Source: Burkholderia pyrrocinia
GTDB lineage: Bacteria > Pseudomonadota > Gammaproteobacteria > Burkholderiales > Burkholderiaceae
Reading direction: 5' to 3'
Assembly (NCBI RefSeq): GCF_018417535.1
Contig: NZ_CP070977.1
Location: 1 to 64,000 of the forward strand
Length of the DNA stretch: 64,000 bases
Of the stretch, positions 17,507 to 25,513 are shown one piece after another; the first letter of the stretch is position 1, and each line of letters opens with the position of its first letter. The notes under the pieces were generated by a model. The model did not search any database. It saw only the letters and a program-made list of their open reading frames with translations, and was not told the DNA's origin. Position numbers and translations under genes: made by a program.

Positions 17507-18259
17507 GTGACACAAGCCGATTCATCCACGATCCCGACGCTGACCGACGTGCTGGTGCCGGGCAAGCCGGTGCCGGCGCGCTCGCCCGCGCCCGACGCGC
17601 CGCAGCCGCAGCCGCAGCCGCACGCCAGCACGGCGATTCCGGTGTTGACCGACGTGATCGCACCGGCCGATTCCACGAAAACCGCCGCCGACCCCGAATT
17701 CGTCGTGATCGAACCGGTGCCGACGCTGCACGTGCCGGCGGTCGAGTTGCCGGGCGACGTGGCGGCGGCTGCTGCGGCGGCGATGGGCGAGACCGATGCG
17801 CCGGCCGAACCCGGCGCCGCGGAGCATGTGGTCGCCGAGGACGCAGCGGCGATGAATGCGCCGCTCCAGTCGTCGCTGGGCGACGACGCTGTGCCGCAGC
17901 ATGCGTTCGCTGCGGTTGCGCGTGATGCGGCCGGGCACGCGTCTGAAACGGCCATGCCGGAGGCGGTCGTACCGGCCGCGGCGCCGCAGCCGGATGGGCA
18001 GGCAGCGGCCGGGTTGACACCGGAGGATGCGCAGCACATCGCCGAGCGCCTGCGCAATCGCCTGACGAACTATCTGACCGGAGCAGGGCGCGAGGCCATC
18101 GAGGCCCGCTGCCGCGACGCGCTGCATGAGCATTCGGCCTGGCTGGTCGGCCAGGTCACGCGCGAGGTGGCGCTGACGCTGGAAACCGAGATCATGGACT
18201 GGGTCCGCGACGCGGTCGACGAAGAGATCGCGCGCCGACGCGCCGGGCATTCGGGCTGA
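17507..18259 (+). CDS. DUF2486-type low-complexity protein
   Basis: This 250-residue protein is rich in Ala, Pro and Glu. It opens with two similar motifs, IPTLTDVLVPG and IPVLTDVIAP, followed by a long unstructured stretch. A predicted helical C-terminal part begins around residue 165 (LTPEDAQHIAERLRNRLTNYL, EAIEARCRDALHEHSAWLVGQV). The repeated LTDV motif is what I recall of the Burkholderia DUF2486 family found after holC. No signal peptide or membrane segment is present. Function is unknown; the helical tail could be a dimerisation or partner-binding segment. Confidence 0.75.
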   Translation: MTQADSSTIPTLTDVLVPGKPVPARSPAPDAPQPQPQPHASTAIPVLTDVIAPADSTKTAADPEFVVIEPVPTLHVPAVELPGDVAAAAAAAMGETDAPAEPGAAEHVVAEDAAAMNAPLQSSLGDDAVPQHAFAAVARDAAGHASETAMPEAVVPAAAPQPDGQAAAGLTPEDAQHIAERLRNRLTNYLTGAGREAIEARCRDALHEHSAWLVGQVTREVALTLETEIMDWVRDAVDEEIARRRAGHSG

Positions 18260-18388
18260 ACGCCCGCCGTTCGGGCGATAGAAAAGAGGGTGCGGTTCCA
18301 GTAAGCGCAGGCAAAGCTGCCGGCGAGGGGCAAGCCCGCCTGTCGGCGGCGCCCGGCACAACGGTTTGCCCCGTCCGGGGCATCCGGT

Positions 18389-18715
18389 TCAACGCAGCGA
18401 CAGCACCCATTGCGCGAGCGCGTGGGCTTCGCCGCTCGTCAGTTGCGTGTTGGCGGGCATCGGCACGCTGCCCCATACGCCGACGCTGCCTTTCACGATC
18501 GATTGGGCAAGGTAATCGACGGCGTCGCCGCGCGCCGCATATTTGCCGGCGATGTCGCGGAACGACGGGCCCATCAGCGGCTTCCCGACAGCGTGGCAGG
18601 CCATGCAGTTCTTGCGCTGCGCCAGCGCGAGGCCGTCGGCCTGTTCGGCGCGCGCCGCCGCTGCGCTGCCGGTCAGCAGCGTCACGAGCAGGGCGCGCAA
18701 TATCGTCTGTTTCAT
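18389..18715 (-). CDS. Class I c-type cytochrome
   Basis: This 108-residue periplasmic cytochrome has a signal peptide ending ARA (residue 23). The heme attachment motif Cys37-Met-Ala-Cys40-His41 follows, with the distal ligand probably Met86 in SVPMPANT. Size and motif spacing match cytochrome c551/c552-type electron carriers. A -10-like TATAAT on the minus strand lies at 18764-18759, about 45 bp before the start. It converges with the DUF2486 gene; its redox partner is not evident from the neighbours. Confidence 0.9.
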   Translation of the reverse strand: MKQTILRALLVTLLTGSAAAARAEQADGLALAQRKNCMACHAVGKPLMGPSFRDIAGKYAARGDAVDYLAQSIVKGSVGVWGSVPMPANTQLTSGEAHALAQWVLSLR

Positions 18716-18842
18716 GCGGTTCTCCGCCAGCGGGGACGGCCGGCTTCATGGTCCGCGCATTATAGAAGCAAAGGGAGAGCGCGTTTTGCGCGTTCCCCCG
18801 GCGGCCATTCCTATTGGGGTCGCATGTTGCGGCGAACTCGCG

Positions 18843-20516
18843 TCAACCCGTGACGGCGCCCTTGTTCGCCGGCCGGGCGAGGGCCGCGAATTTCGCGAGC
18901 ACGCCGCGCGTGTAGCGCGGTGCCGGCTGTTTCCACGCGGCGCGCCGGCGCGCGAGCTCGGCATCGTCGACGTTCAGCTCCAGCAGCAGCCGGTGCGCGT
19001 CGATCGTGATCGAGTCGCCTTCCTGCACGAGCGCGATCGTGCCGCCGACGAACGCCTCGGGCGCGACGTGGCCGACCACCATGCCCCACGTGCCGCCCGA
19101 GAAGCGGCCGTCCGTGATGAAGCCGACCGATTCGCCGAGCCCCTTGCCGATGATCGCGGACGTCGGCGCGAGCATTTCCGGCATGCCGGGGCCGCCCTGG
19201 GGGCCGAGGTAGCGCAGCACGAGGATGTCGCCTGCGCGGATCCGGTCGCCGAGGATCGCATCCATCGCGCTCTGCTCGTCGTCGAACACGCGGGCGGGGC
19301 CCGTGATCACCGGGTTCTTCAGGCCGGTGATCTTCGCGACCGCGCCGTCTTCCGCGAGATTGCCCTTCAGGATCGCCAGGTGGCCTTCCTTGTACAGCGC
19401 GCGGTCGATCGGGAAGATCACGTCCTGGTCCGCGCGCGGCACGCTCGGCACGTCCTTCAGTTCGTCGGCGATCGTGCGGCCGGTGATCGTCATGCAGTCG
19501 CCGTGCAGCAGCCCCGCATCGAGCAGGATCTTCAGCACCTGCGGAATCCCGCCGGCCTGATGCAGGTCGGTCGCGACATACCGGCCCGACGGCTTCAGGT
19601 CGCAGATCACGGGCACGCGCTTGCGGATGCGCTCGAAGTCGTCGATCGTCCAGTCGACCTCGGCCGCGTGCGCGATCGCGAGATAGTGCAGCACCGCATT
19701 GGTCGAGCCGCCCGTCGCCATGATCACCGACACCGCATTCTCGATCGACGCCTTCGTGATGATGTCGCGCGGCTTCAGGTCGCGCTTCACGGCCTCGACG
19801 AGCACGCGTGCCGATTCGGCGGCCGAATCGACCTTCTCCTGGTCGGGGTTCGCCATCGTCGACGAGTACAGCAGCGACATCCCGAGCGCCTCGAACGACG
19901 AACTCATCGTGTTCGCGGTGTACATGCCGCCGCACGAACCCGACGTCGGGCACGCGTTCTGCTCGACGCCTTCGAAATCCTCCTGCGACATCCGGCCCGC
20001 GGTGAATTCGCCGACGGCCTCGAACGACGACACGATCGTCAGGTCGCGGCCCTTCCAGTGGCCGGGACGGATCGTGCCGCCGTACACGTAGATGCCCGGC
20101 ACGTTCAGGCGCGCGAGCGCGATCATGCCGCCCGGCATGTTCTTGTCGCAGCCGCCGACGACGACCACGCCGTCCATCCACTGCCCCTGCACGCAGGTCT
20201 CGATGCAGTCGGCGATCACCTCGCGCGACACGAGCGAGTACTTCATGCCCTCGGTGCCCATCGACATGCCGTCCGAAATCGTCGGCGTGCCGAAGATCTG
20301 CGGGTTCGCATCGGACGCCTTCACGGCCGCGACGGCCGCGTCCGACAGGCGCTGCAGGCCGGAATTGCACGGCGTGATCGTCGAATGGCCGTTCGCGATG
20401 CCGACCATCGGCTTGTCGAAATCGTCCTTCTGGTAGCCGAGTGCGTAATACATCGAGCGGTTCGGCGAACGGGCCACGCCTTGCGTGATGTGCTTCGAGC
20501 GACGGTTGTACGACAT
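18843..20516 (-). CDS. ilvD: Dihydroxy-acid dehydratase IlvD
   Basis: This 557-residue Fe-S dehydratase is the third common step of Val/Ile (and Leu) biosynthesis. The cluster-binding cysteines are Cys50 (TPCNSGLQ), Cys123 ([10 protein letters not shown]) and Cys195 ([12 protein letters not shown]). ATG 20516 gives the normal N-terminus [13 protein letters not shown] with a GGAG ribosome-binding site. A further in-frame ATG at 20606 would extend into the divergent promoter region and is unlikely. It is divergent from a LysR gene. Confidence 0.96.
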   Translation of the reverse strand: MSYNRRSKHITQGVARSPNRSMYYALGYQKDDFDKPMVGIANGHSTITPCNSGLQRLSDAAVAAVKASDANPQIFGTPTISDGMSMGTEGMKYSLVSREVIADCIETCVQGQWMDGVVVVGGCDKNMPGGMIALARLNVPGIYVYGGTIRPGHWKGRDLTIVSSFEAVGEFTAGRMSQEDFEGVEQNACPTSGSCGGMYTANTMSSSFEALGMSLLYSSTMANPDQEKVDSAAESARVLVEAVKRDLKPRDIITKASIENAVSVIMATGGSTNAVLHYLAIAHAAEVDWTIDDFERIRKRVPVICDLKPSGRYVATDLHQAGGIPQVLKILLDAGLLHGDCMTITGRTIADELKDVPSVPRADQDVIFPIDRALYKEGHLAILKGNLAEDGAVAKITGLKNPVITGPARVFDDEQSAMDAILGDRIRAGDILVLRYLGPQGGPGMPEMLAPTSAIIGKGLGESVGFITDGRFSGGTWGMVVGHVAPEAFVGGTIALVQEGDSITIDAHRLLLELNVDDAELARRRAAWKQPAPRYTRGVLAKFAALARPANKGAVTG

Positions 20517-20592
20517 GGGGGACTCCATCGTTGTCTGGGCGACGCCCGTGAGCGGCGTGCCGGTTCGGATGAAACAAGAATGGAGTTTCCGG

Positions 20593-20607
20593 ATTGGGAT
20601 GTCCAAT
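20593..20607. promoter_or_regulatory. Candidate LysR-type operator between ilvD and its regulator
   Basis: ATTGG-GATGT-CCAAT is a perfect 5-5-5 inverted repeat in the 135-bp divergent spacer. It contains a T-N11-A core as expected for LysR proteins. An AT-rich stretch follows directly. Confidence 0.4.
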
Positions 20608-20651
20608 ATATTATTTGTCGCTTATTAAGTCGTTTTCCGAATGAGTAACGC

Positions 20652-21566
20652 ATGGCCGATCCGACGCCCGACCTGCGCCAGTGGCGCTATTTCGTGACCG
20701 TCGCCGACGAGCGCCATTTCGGCCGCGCGGCCGAGCGCCTGTCGATGACGCAGCCGCCGCTGTCGCAGGCGATCCGGGGGCTCGAGGAGGCGCTCGGCGT
20801 CGCGCTGTTCGTGCGTACCAAGCGCTCGGTGGCGCTGACGGCGGTGGGTGCGGCGCTGTTGCCCGACGTGCGCCGGCTGCTGGCGTCGGCCGATGCGCTG
20901 CCGCCGCTCGCGCGGCGGCTCGCGCGCGGCGAGGCCGGCTCGCTGTCGCTCGCGTTCGTGTCGACCGCCGATTACGGGCTGCTGCCTTCGCTGCTGCGCG
21001 CGTTCGGCGCGCGCTATCCGCAGGTGCGCCTGCAGCTCGCGGAGGCGACGAGCGACGTGCAGATCGACGAACTCGTCGCCGGCCGCATCGACGCAGGGCT
21101 CGTCATTCCGCCGGTGCCGCCGCGTCACGCGGCCGGACTGTCGTACCTGCCGGTCGTGCGCGAGCCGCTGGTGGTCGCGATGCCGGCCACAGCGTGCGAC
21201 GCGCCCGAAGACGAACCCGTGCATCTCGCCGATATCGCCGCATTGCCGCTCGTGATCTTTCCGCGTCGTTTGGCACCCGGCTTTTATGACATCATTACGG
21301 GCTGCTACGGCGCGGCGGGGGAAACTCCGCGCATCGGCCAGGAGGCGATCCAGATGCAGACGATCGTCAGCCTCGTGTCGGCCGGCATGGGCGTCGCACT
21401 GGTGCCGCAATCGCTGCGTAACCTGCGGCGCACCGGCGTGGTCTACCGGCCGCTCGCCGGTCATGCGCCGGTCGTCGAGACAGGCCTCGTGTGGCGCACG
21501 GGCGACGTGAGTCCCGTGCTCGCCGGCTTCATCGACGTCGTACGTGCGCAGGGCCTCGCCGCGTGA
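20652..21566 (+). CDS. LysR family transcriptional regulator divergent to ilvD
   Basis: This 304-residue protein has an N-terminal winged HTH (VADERHFGRAAERLSMTQPPLSQAIRGLEEALG, residues 15-48) and a LysR effector domain. The HTH sequence HFGRAAERLSMTQPPLSQ is that of the BenM/CatM/IlvY-like branch. Its divergent placement suggests control of ilvD, but that is inference. The ATG at 20652 keeps the full HTH; the ATG at 20641 is in another frame. Confidence 0.9.
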   Translation: MADPTPDLRQWRYFVTVADERHFGRAAERLSMTQPPLSQAIRGLEEALGVALFVRTKRSVALTAVGAALLPDVRRLLASADALPPLARRLARGEAGSLSLAFVSTADYGLLPSLLRAFGARYPQVRLQLAEATSDVQIDELVAGRIDAGLVIPPVPPRHAAGLSYLPVVREPLVVAMPATACDAPEDEPVHLADIAALPLVIFPRRLAPGFYDIITGCYGAAGETPRIGQEAIQMQTIVSLVSAGMGVALVPQSLRNLRRTGVVYRPLAGHAPVVETGLVWRTGDVSPVLAGFIDVVRAQGLAA

Positions 21567-21655
21567 CGTGAACGATGGTGCACCGGTGCCGTCCAACGCG
21601 CGGTGCTGCGCGTTCGCGACGGCCGTACCGCATTCGAAAACTTCTTCGCTAACCC

Positions 21656-22552
21656 ATGATCATTCACCCGAATTTCGACCCCGTTGCGATCCATCTCGGG
21701 CCGCTGGCCGTGCGCTGGTACGGCCTCATGTATCTCGTCGGCTTCATCGCGGCGATCGTCGTCGGCCGGGTCCGCCTGAAGCTGCCGCACGTCGCCGCGC
21801 AAGGCTGGACCGCGAAGGACATCGACGACATGATGTTCTACGGCGTGCTCGGCACCGTGCTCGGCGGCCGGCTCGGCTATGTGCTGTTCTACAAGGCCGA
21901 TTTCTACTTCTCGCATCCGCTCGACGTGTTCAAGGTGTGGGAAGGCGGCATGTCGTTTCACGGCGGCTTCCTCGGCGTGACGCTCGCGATGATGCTGTTC
22001 GCGTGGCAGCGCAAGCGCCACTGGCTGCAGGTCACCGATTTCGTCGCGCCGATGGTGCCGACGGGGCTCGCGGCCGGGCGGCTCGGCAACTTCATCAACG
22101 GCGAGCTGTGGGGCCGCGTGACCGATCCGACGGCGCCGTGGGCGATGCTGTTCCCGGGCGCGATGCGCGACGATGCGGCATGGCTGCCGAAACATCCGGC
22201 GCTCGTCGAGAAGTGGCATCTCGCCGATGTGTTCATGCAATACCAGATGCTGCCGCGCCATCCTTCGCAGCTCTATGAAATCGCGCTCGAAGGCATCGCA
22301 CTGTTCTTCGCGCTGTTCTTCTTCTCGCGCAAATCGCGGCCGATGGGCGCCGTGTCCGCGCTGTTCCTGATCGGCTACGGCCTCGCGCGCTTCACGGTCG
22401 AGTTCGCACGCGAGCCCGACGACTTCCTCGGCCTGCTTGCGCTCGGCCTGTCGATGGGACAGTGGTTGTCGCTGCCGATGATCCTCGGGGGTATCGCGCT
22501 GATGGTCTGGGCGTATCGCCGTCGCGCGGCGAATGCGAATGCGGCTGCGTGA
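21656..22552 (+). CDS. lgt: Prolipoprotein diacylglyceryl transferase Lgt
   Basis: This 298-residue inner-membrane protein has about seven hydrophobic segments. It transfers diacylglycerol from phosphatidylglycerol to the lipobox cysteine of prolipoproteins. Family motifs are [10 protein letters not shown], the signature [14 protein letters not shown] and [12 protein letters not shown]. Several lipoproteins in this window (ends 3590, 49903, 52660) would be substrates. No strong ribosome-binding site precedes ATG 21656, but the start matches Lgt proteins. Confidence 0.96.
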   Translation: MIIHPNFDPVAIHLGPLAVRWYGLMYLVGFIAAIVVGRVRLKLPHVAAQGWTAKDIDDMMFYGVLGTVLGGRLGYVLFYKADFYFSHPLDVFKVWEGGMSFHGGFLGVTLAMMLFAWQRKRHWLQVTDFVAPMVPTGLAAGRLGNFINGELWGRVTDPTAPWAMLFPGAMRDDAAWLPKHPALVEKWHLADVFMQYQMLPRHPSQLYEIALEGIALFFALFFFSRKSRPMGAVSALFLIGYGLARFTVEFAREPDDFLGLLALGLSMGQWLSLPMILGGIALMVWAYRRRAANANAAA

Positions 22553-22606
22553 TGCGATACCGATGCGCGCGCAATCGGCGCGTGCATCGACAACACGCAT
22601 GCAAAA

Positions 22607-22642
22607 TGAAAAACGCCGGCCTTCGGGCCGGCGTTTTTCATT
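22607..22642. terminator. Bidirectional terminator after lgt
   Basis: GAAAAACGCCGGCC-TTCG-GGCCGGCGTTTTTC is a perfect stem with a UUCG-type loop and A/T flanks. It lies between the convergent lgt and SIMPL-domain genes. Confidence 0.92.
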
Positions 22643-22664
22643 TCCGACAGCCGCGCGTTGCGCG

Positions 22665-23405
22665 TTACTTCATCTGCACCGAGCCGTTGACGGTGACCGA
22701 CACGGTGGCCTTGCCGCCTTCGACCGCGATCGGTGCGCTCATCTTCGCGCTGTCCATCGGCGCCGCGGCCATCGCCATCATGCGCGGGTACGGCTGCACG
22801 TTGCGACCGCTGCCGACATTCACGTCGCGGATCGTGTAGCTGCTGTAGCCGAACGCCTTCGCGGCTTCGTCCGCGCGGGCGCGGAACGACTTGATCGCTT
22901 CGGTCGTGAGCTTCTGCTCGGCCGTGCGCTGCGCTTCAGGCGACAGCGAGAACTCGACGTTCGCGACCTGCATCAGGTTCGACAACTGGCCTGCAAGCTT
23001 CGACGCCGCGGCGAAATCGCGCGATTCGAGCGCGACCTCGGTACGGCCACGCCATGCGGAGATCTTCCCGTCGCGATCGGTACTCGGATACACGGAGAAT
23101 GCGCCCGTGTGCGCGGTGACGCCCGATACGCCCTTCGCCTGCGACAGCGCGGCATCGGCGCGCTGGTTCAGCGCGGACGTCAGGCTGCCCGGATCCTTGG
23201 CCTGCTGTTCGTAGAACAGCGTGATGTGGATGATGTCCTGCGGCACGTCGGCGCTGGCCTGCGACGAAAGCGACAGCACGCCTGCCGGTTCCGGAAAGTG
23301 CGGGTTCGCGGTTTGCGCGTGCGCGGCGGGCGACGCGAGCGTCAGCGCGACGGGAACGGCGGCGGCGAGGGCGAGCGACAGCGCGAGAGCGGATTTCTTG
23401 GTCAT
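22665..23405 (-). CDS. SIMPL domain periplasmic protein
   Basis: This 246-residue protein has a signal peptide (cleavage after SPAAHA, residue 30). A SIMPL (DUF541) domain fills the rest: VLSLSSQASADVPQDIIHITL near the start and SFRARADEAAKAFGYSSYTIRDVNVG. Relatives (YggE, BP26) are periplasmic or outer-membrane-associated and have been linked to oxidative stress; the molecular role is unsettled. ATG 23405 begins the signal peptide and has an AAGGAG ribosome-binding site. Confidence 0.88.
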   Translation of the reverse strand: MTKKSALALSLALAAAVPVALTLASPAAHAQTANPHFPEPAGVLSLSSQASADVPQDIIHITLFYEQQAKDPGSLTSALNQRADAALSQAKGVSGVTAHTGAFSVYPSTDRDGKISAWRGRTEVALESRDFAAASKLAGQLSNLMQVANVEFSLSPEAQRTAEQKLTTEAIKSFRARADEAAKAFGYSSYTIRDVNVGSGRNVQPYPRMMAMAAAPMDSAKMSAPIAVEGGKATVSVTVNGSVQMK

Positions 23406-23583
23406 TGTTGGACTCCTTGTGCGAGGGCGCGCACGCGGATCATGCGTGCACGACGCGGGCGTACCGCGCAACGAAAAAAAGAGCCGGCCCGATCGGCCGA
23501 CAGCGGTTGCTTAGGCTGCGCGAGAGACCCGCGAGTTCCGCGGCGGCCGCGCGTGCTGACCAGATTTGACCTTTGGCGCGCGC

Positions 23584-24045
23584 CTACTTCATCAGCTTTT
23601 CGGTGATGAACCGCCATTCGGCACGCGTGACGGGCGTGATCGACAGCCGGTTGCCGCGTGCGAGCACGCGCATGTCGGCGAGCTCGTCGTGTTCGCGCAG
23701 TGCGGCGAGCGGCACGAGCGGCGACTTTTTCACGTAGCGCACGTCGACGAGCAGCCAGCGCGGCGCTTCCTGCGTCGACTTCGGGTCGTAATAGGGGCTT
23801 TTCGGATCGAACTGCGTGGGATCGGGGTAGGGCGTCGACGACACTTCGGCGAGGCCTGCGATGCCCGGCTCGGGGCAGCTCGAGTGATAGAACAGCACGC
23901 CGTCGCCGATCTTCATCGTGTCGCGCATGAAATTGCGCGCCTGATAGTTGCGCACGCCGGTCCACGGCAGCGAGCGCTGCGGTGCGTTGGCGAGATCGTC
24001 GATGCTTGCTTCGTCCGGTTCGGACTTCATCAGCCAGTATTGCAT
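23584..24045 (-). CDS. EVE domain-containing protein
   Basis: This 153-residue protein is a stand-alone EVE domain (PUA-like fold). It begins MQYWLMKSEPDEASIDDL and carries WTGVRNYQARNFMRD, GDGVLFYHSSCPEPGIAGLAEV and PRWLLVDVRYVKK. EVE domains bind modified bases; related eukaryotic proteins (THYN1) recognise modified cytosine. In this bacterial context the role is unknown. It directly follows 6S RNA and its terminator on the same strand. Confidence 0.92.
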   Translation of the reverse strand: MQYWLMKSEPDEASIDDLANAPQRSLPWTGVRNYQARNFMRDTMKIGDGVLFYHSSCPEPGIAGLAEVSSTPYPDPTQFDPKSPYYDPKSTQEAPRWLLVDVRYVKKSPLVPLAALREHDELADMRVLARGNRLSITPVTRAEWRFITEKLMK

Positions 24046-24080
24046 GGATCGTGATCGACGCAGAAAGAGGCTGCTACAAA

Positions 24081-24113
24081 AGAAAACGGCACCGGGACGT
24101 GCCCGATGCCGTT
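24081..24113 (-). terminator. Terminator downstream of 6S RNA
   Basis: On the minus strand AACGGCA-TCGGG pairs with CCCGG-TGCCGTT and is followed by TTCT. It lies a few bases beyond the mature 6S RNA 3' end. Confidence 0.75.
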
Positions 24114-24116
24114 GGA

Positions 24117-24297
24117 TAGGCCCCCGCCTTGGCCGCTAGGCCGGCATCCTGAACCTGAGGTTCAGAATTGGTCGCAGTTAGCAGCACTTCGGGTACATCA
24201 GACAGAGTGACGCGCGCGCCCGTGCTACAAATTTCCGCAACCGTGCACATGGCATTGGTTCAAGGAATATATGACCTTGGCGAACCAGGCAGGGAAG
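24117..24297 (-). ncRNA. ssrS: 6S RNA
   Basis: On the minus strand the transcript would begin near TTCCCTGCCTGG and end near CCAAGGCGGGG. These ends pair to form the closing stem. The inner part contains the conserved stretch AACTGCGACC and the hairpin CTGAACCTCAGGTTCAG, as in other 6S RNAs. The large central bubble mimics an open promoter, so the RNA binds sigma70-RNA polymerase in stationary phase. The zapA-6S RNA neighbourhood is conserved in proteobacteria. Ends are accurate to a few bases only. Confidence 0.9.
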
Positions 24298-24379
24298 CTG
24301 ACTGAACTGTGATTCGATGCGCCAATTTGACCACCGTTGATCGCAGAGATCAAGGGGAATCGACGCATCGATTAAAACG

Positions 24380-24694
24380 TTACTGCGTCTCGTGCTGTGC
24401 GAGCACCGCGCCGAGCTGTTCGTTCATCTGGTGCATTGTACGACGGATTTCCTCCGCCGGAAATGCTTCACCGTGCCGCACGCTCGTTTGCAGCCGCAGC
24501 AATTCCGATGCGAGCGACAGTGCCGCCATCACCGCGATGCGATCGATGCCGCGTACCGAGCTGTTCGAGCGGATTTTCGACATTTCGGCGTCGACGCGCG
24601 CGACTGCCTCGAGCAGCGCCGCTTCGGTCTCGGCCGAACAGGCGAGCCGATAGGCCTGACCGAGAATCGAGACTTCGATCTGCTTGGTGCTCAT
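24380..24694 (-). CDS. zapA: Cell division protein ZapA
   Basis: This 104-residue protein contains the ZapA signature: STKQIEVSILGQAYRLAC at the start, then VARVDAEMSKIRSNSSVRGIDRIAVMAALSLASELL. A C-terminal coiled coil follows. ZapA tetramers bundle FtsZ filaments at midcell. It overlaps the preceding coiled-coil gene by 4 bp, and 6S RNA follows on the same strand. Confidence 0.92.
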   Translation of the reverse strand: MSTKQIEVSILGQAYRLACSAETEAALLEAVARVDAEMSKIRSNSSVRGIDRIAVMAALSLASELLRLQTSVRHGEAFPAEEIRRTMHQMNEQLGAVLAQHETQ

Positions 24695-25041
24695 GCATGT
24701 TCTCCGTGGCTGGCCGCGTCATCGCTGTCCGTACGCGCCTGCGCATCCAGCAGGTCGAGCTGGTTGTCGGCTTGCTCCGCGCTTTTCGAGCGCGGCAGCT
24801 TTTCGAGAATCGCGTTCAGTTTCACCTGAGCGTCGTCGATTTTTGCCGACAGCGTATCGCGCTCGGCCGCGAGCGCATTGCGTTCTTCGCGCAGTTGCGC
24901 GAGTTCCGCGCGGACCGTGTCCGCTTCCGCGCGCAATTGCGCGACCTGCTCTTCGAGCGCGAGCCGTTCCGCGTGATAGCGCTTGTTCAGCGAAATCAGA
25001 CGGCCAATATTTTGAGATAAGGTTTCGAGTTCGTTGAGCAT
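24691..25041 (-). CDS. ZapB-like coiled-coil protein
   Basis: This 116-residue protein is almost entirely a coiled coil (ETLSQNIGRLISLNKRYHAE onward, with Leu/Ala heptads to about residue 85). The tail is polar. It matches the short coiled-coil family usually encoded just before zapA and often called ZapB-like (TIGR02449-type, from memory). It presumably works with ZapA in Z-ring organisation. Its stop overlaps the zapA start (ATGA), so translation is coupled. A GAGGA ribosome-binding site precedes ATG 25041. Confidence 0.82.
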   Translation of the reverse strand: MLNELETLSQNIGRLISLNKRYHAERLALEEQVAQLRAEADTVRAELAQLREERNALAAERDTLSAKIDDAQVKLNAILEKLPRSKSAEQADNQLDLLDAQARTDSDDAASHGEHA

Positions 25042-25173
25042 TTGCTGCGTCCTCTAAAGACCCAGCATTTTAGCGCGGAATAACGCGCAATCCGACATCT
25101 GTAACGTTTCCAGTCGTAACACCCTCGCTTCTTGCTGCGAATGGGCGCGTCCCGTGCGTGTCCGGACGCTTCC

Positions 25174-25202
25174 TTGACGCTTGCGCGACCGGCTCCTAAA
25201 CT
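25174..25202 (+). promoter_or_regulatory. Sigma70-like promoter of the btuB operon
   Basis: TTGACG (25174-25179) and TAAACT (25197-25202) are separated by 17 bp. A start near 25209 would place the 5' end of the mRNA right at the beginning of the cobalamin riboswitch, which supports the assignment. Confidence 0.65.
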
Positions 25203-25211
25203 GGCGCCGCC

Positions 25212-25440
25212 TCGGTGCTCGCGCGTGGAACGCGCGGTTAAACGGGAAGCAGGGCGCGGGCTCCGCCAGGAGACCGCCAACCTGCGCTGCCCCCGCAACG
25301 GTAAGCGGCCGCGTCCAGTGACGCAGGCCGGCTCGGGCGCGTTCCGCGTGCAGGTTTCGCACGCGGGCGCGGGCCACTGCGCGTCATCGCGCGGGAAGGC
25401 GAGCCGGTACGCCGCCAGCCCGGATACCGGCCGAGACGGG
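25212..25440 (+). ncRNA. Cobalamin (AdoCbl) riboswitch upstream of btuB
   Basis: Conserved B12-box elements appear in order: AAACGGGAAGCAGG (about 25240-25253), CCTGCGCTGCCCCCGCAACGG-TAAG (25281-25305) and GCCAGCCCGGATACCGGCC (25414-25432). The hairpin AGCCCG-CA-CGGGCT just downstream (about 25442-25455) may be part of the expression platform. No U tract follows it, so control is more likely translational than by termination. When B12 is plentiful the switch should repress btuB and probably the genes behind it. Ends are approximate. Confidence 0.92.
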
Positions 25441-25513
25441 GAGCCCGCACGGGCTTCGTGACGCGTGGCCTGCGGGGAGGCGGGCCGCGCAGTGCTTCAC
25501 GGGATTTATCTTC

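Noticed and set aside
18260..18388. GC-rich hairpins between the DUF2486-type gene and cytochrome c (for example CGCCCG-CCGTT-CGGGCG and GCCCC-GTC-CGGGGC)
   Set aside because: They may aid transcript ending between convergent genes, but there is no T tract in either direction, so I did not call a terminator.
18543..20648. Plus-strand open frame of about 700 codons opposite ilvD
   Set aside because: Shadow frame; ilvD with all three cluster cysteines explains the region.
24337..24353. Inverted repeat TTGATC-GCAGA-GATCAA upstream of 6S RNA, considered as an FNR-type site
   Set aside because: The half-site spacing is 7, not 4, and the position relative to any promoter is unclear. Noted only as a weak hairpin.
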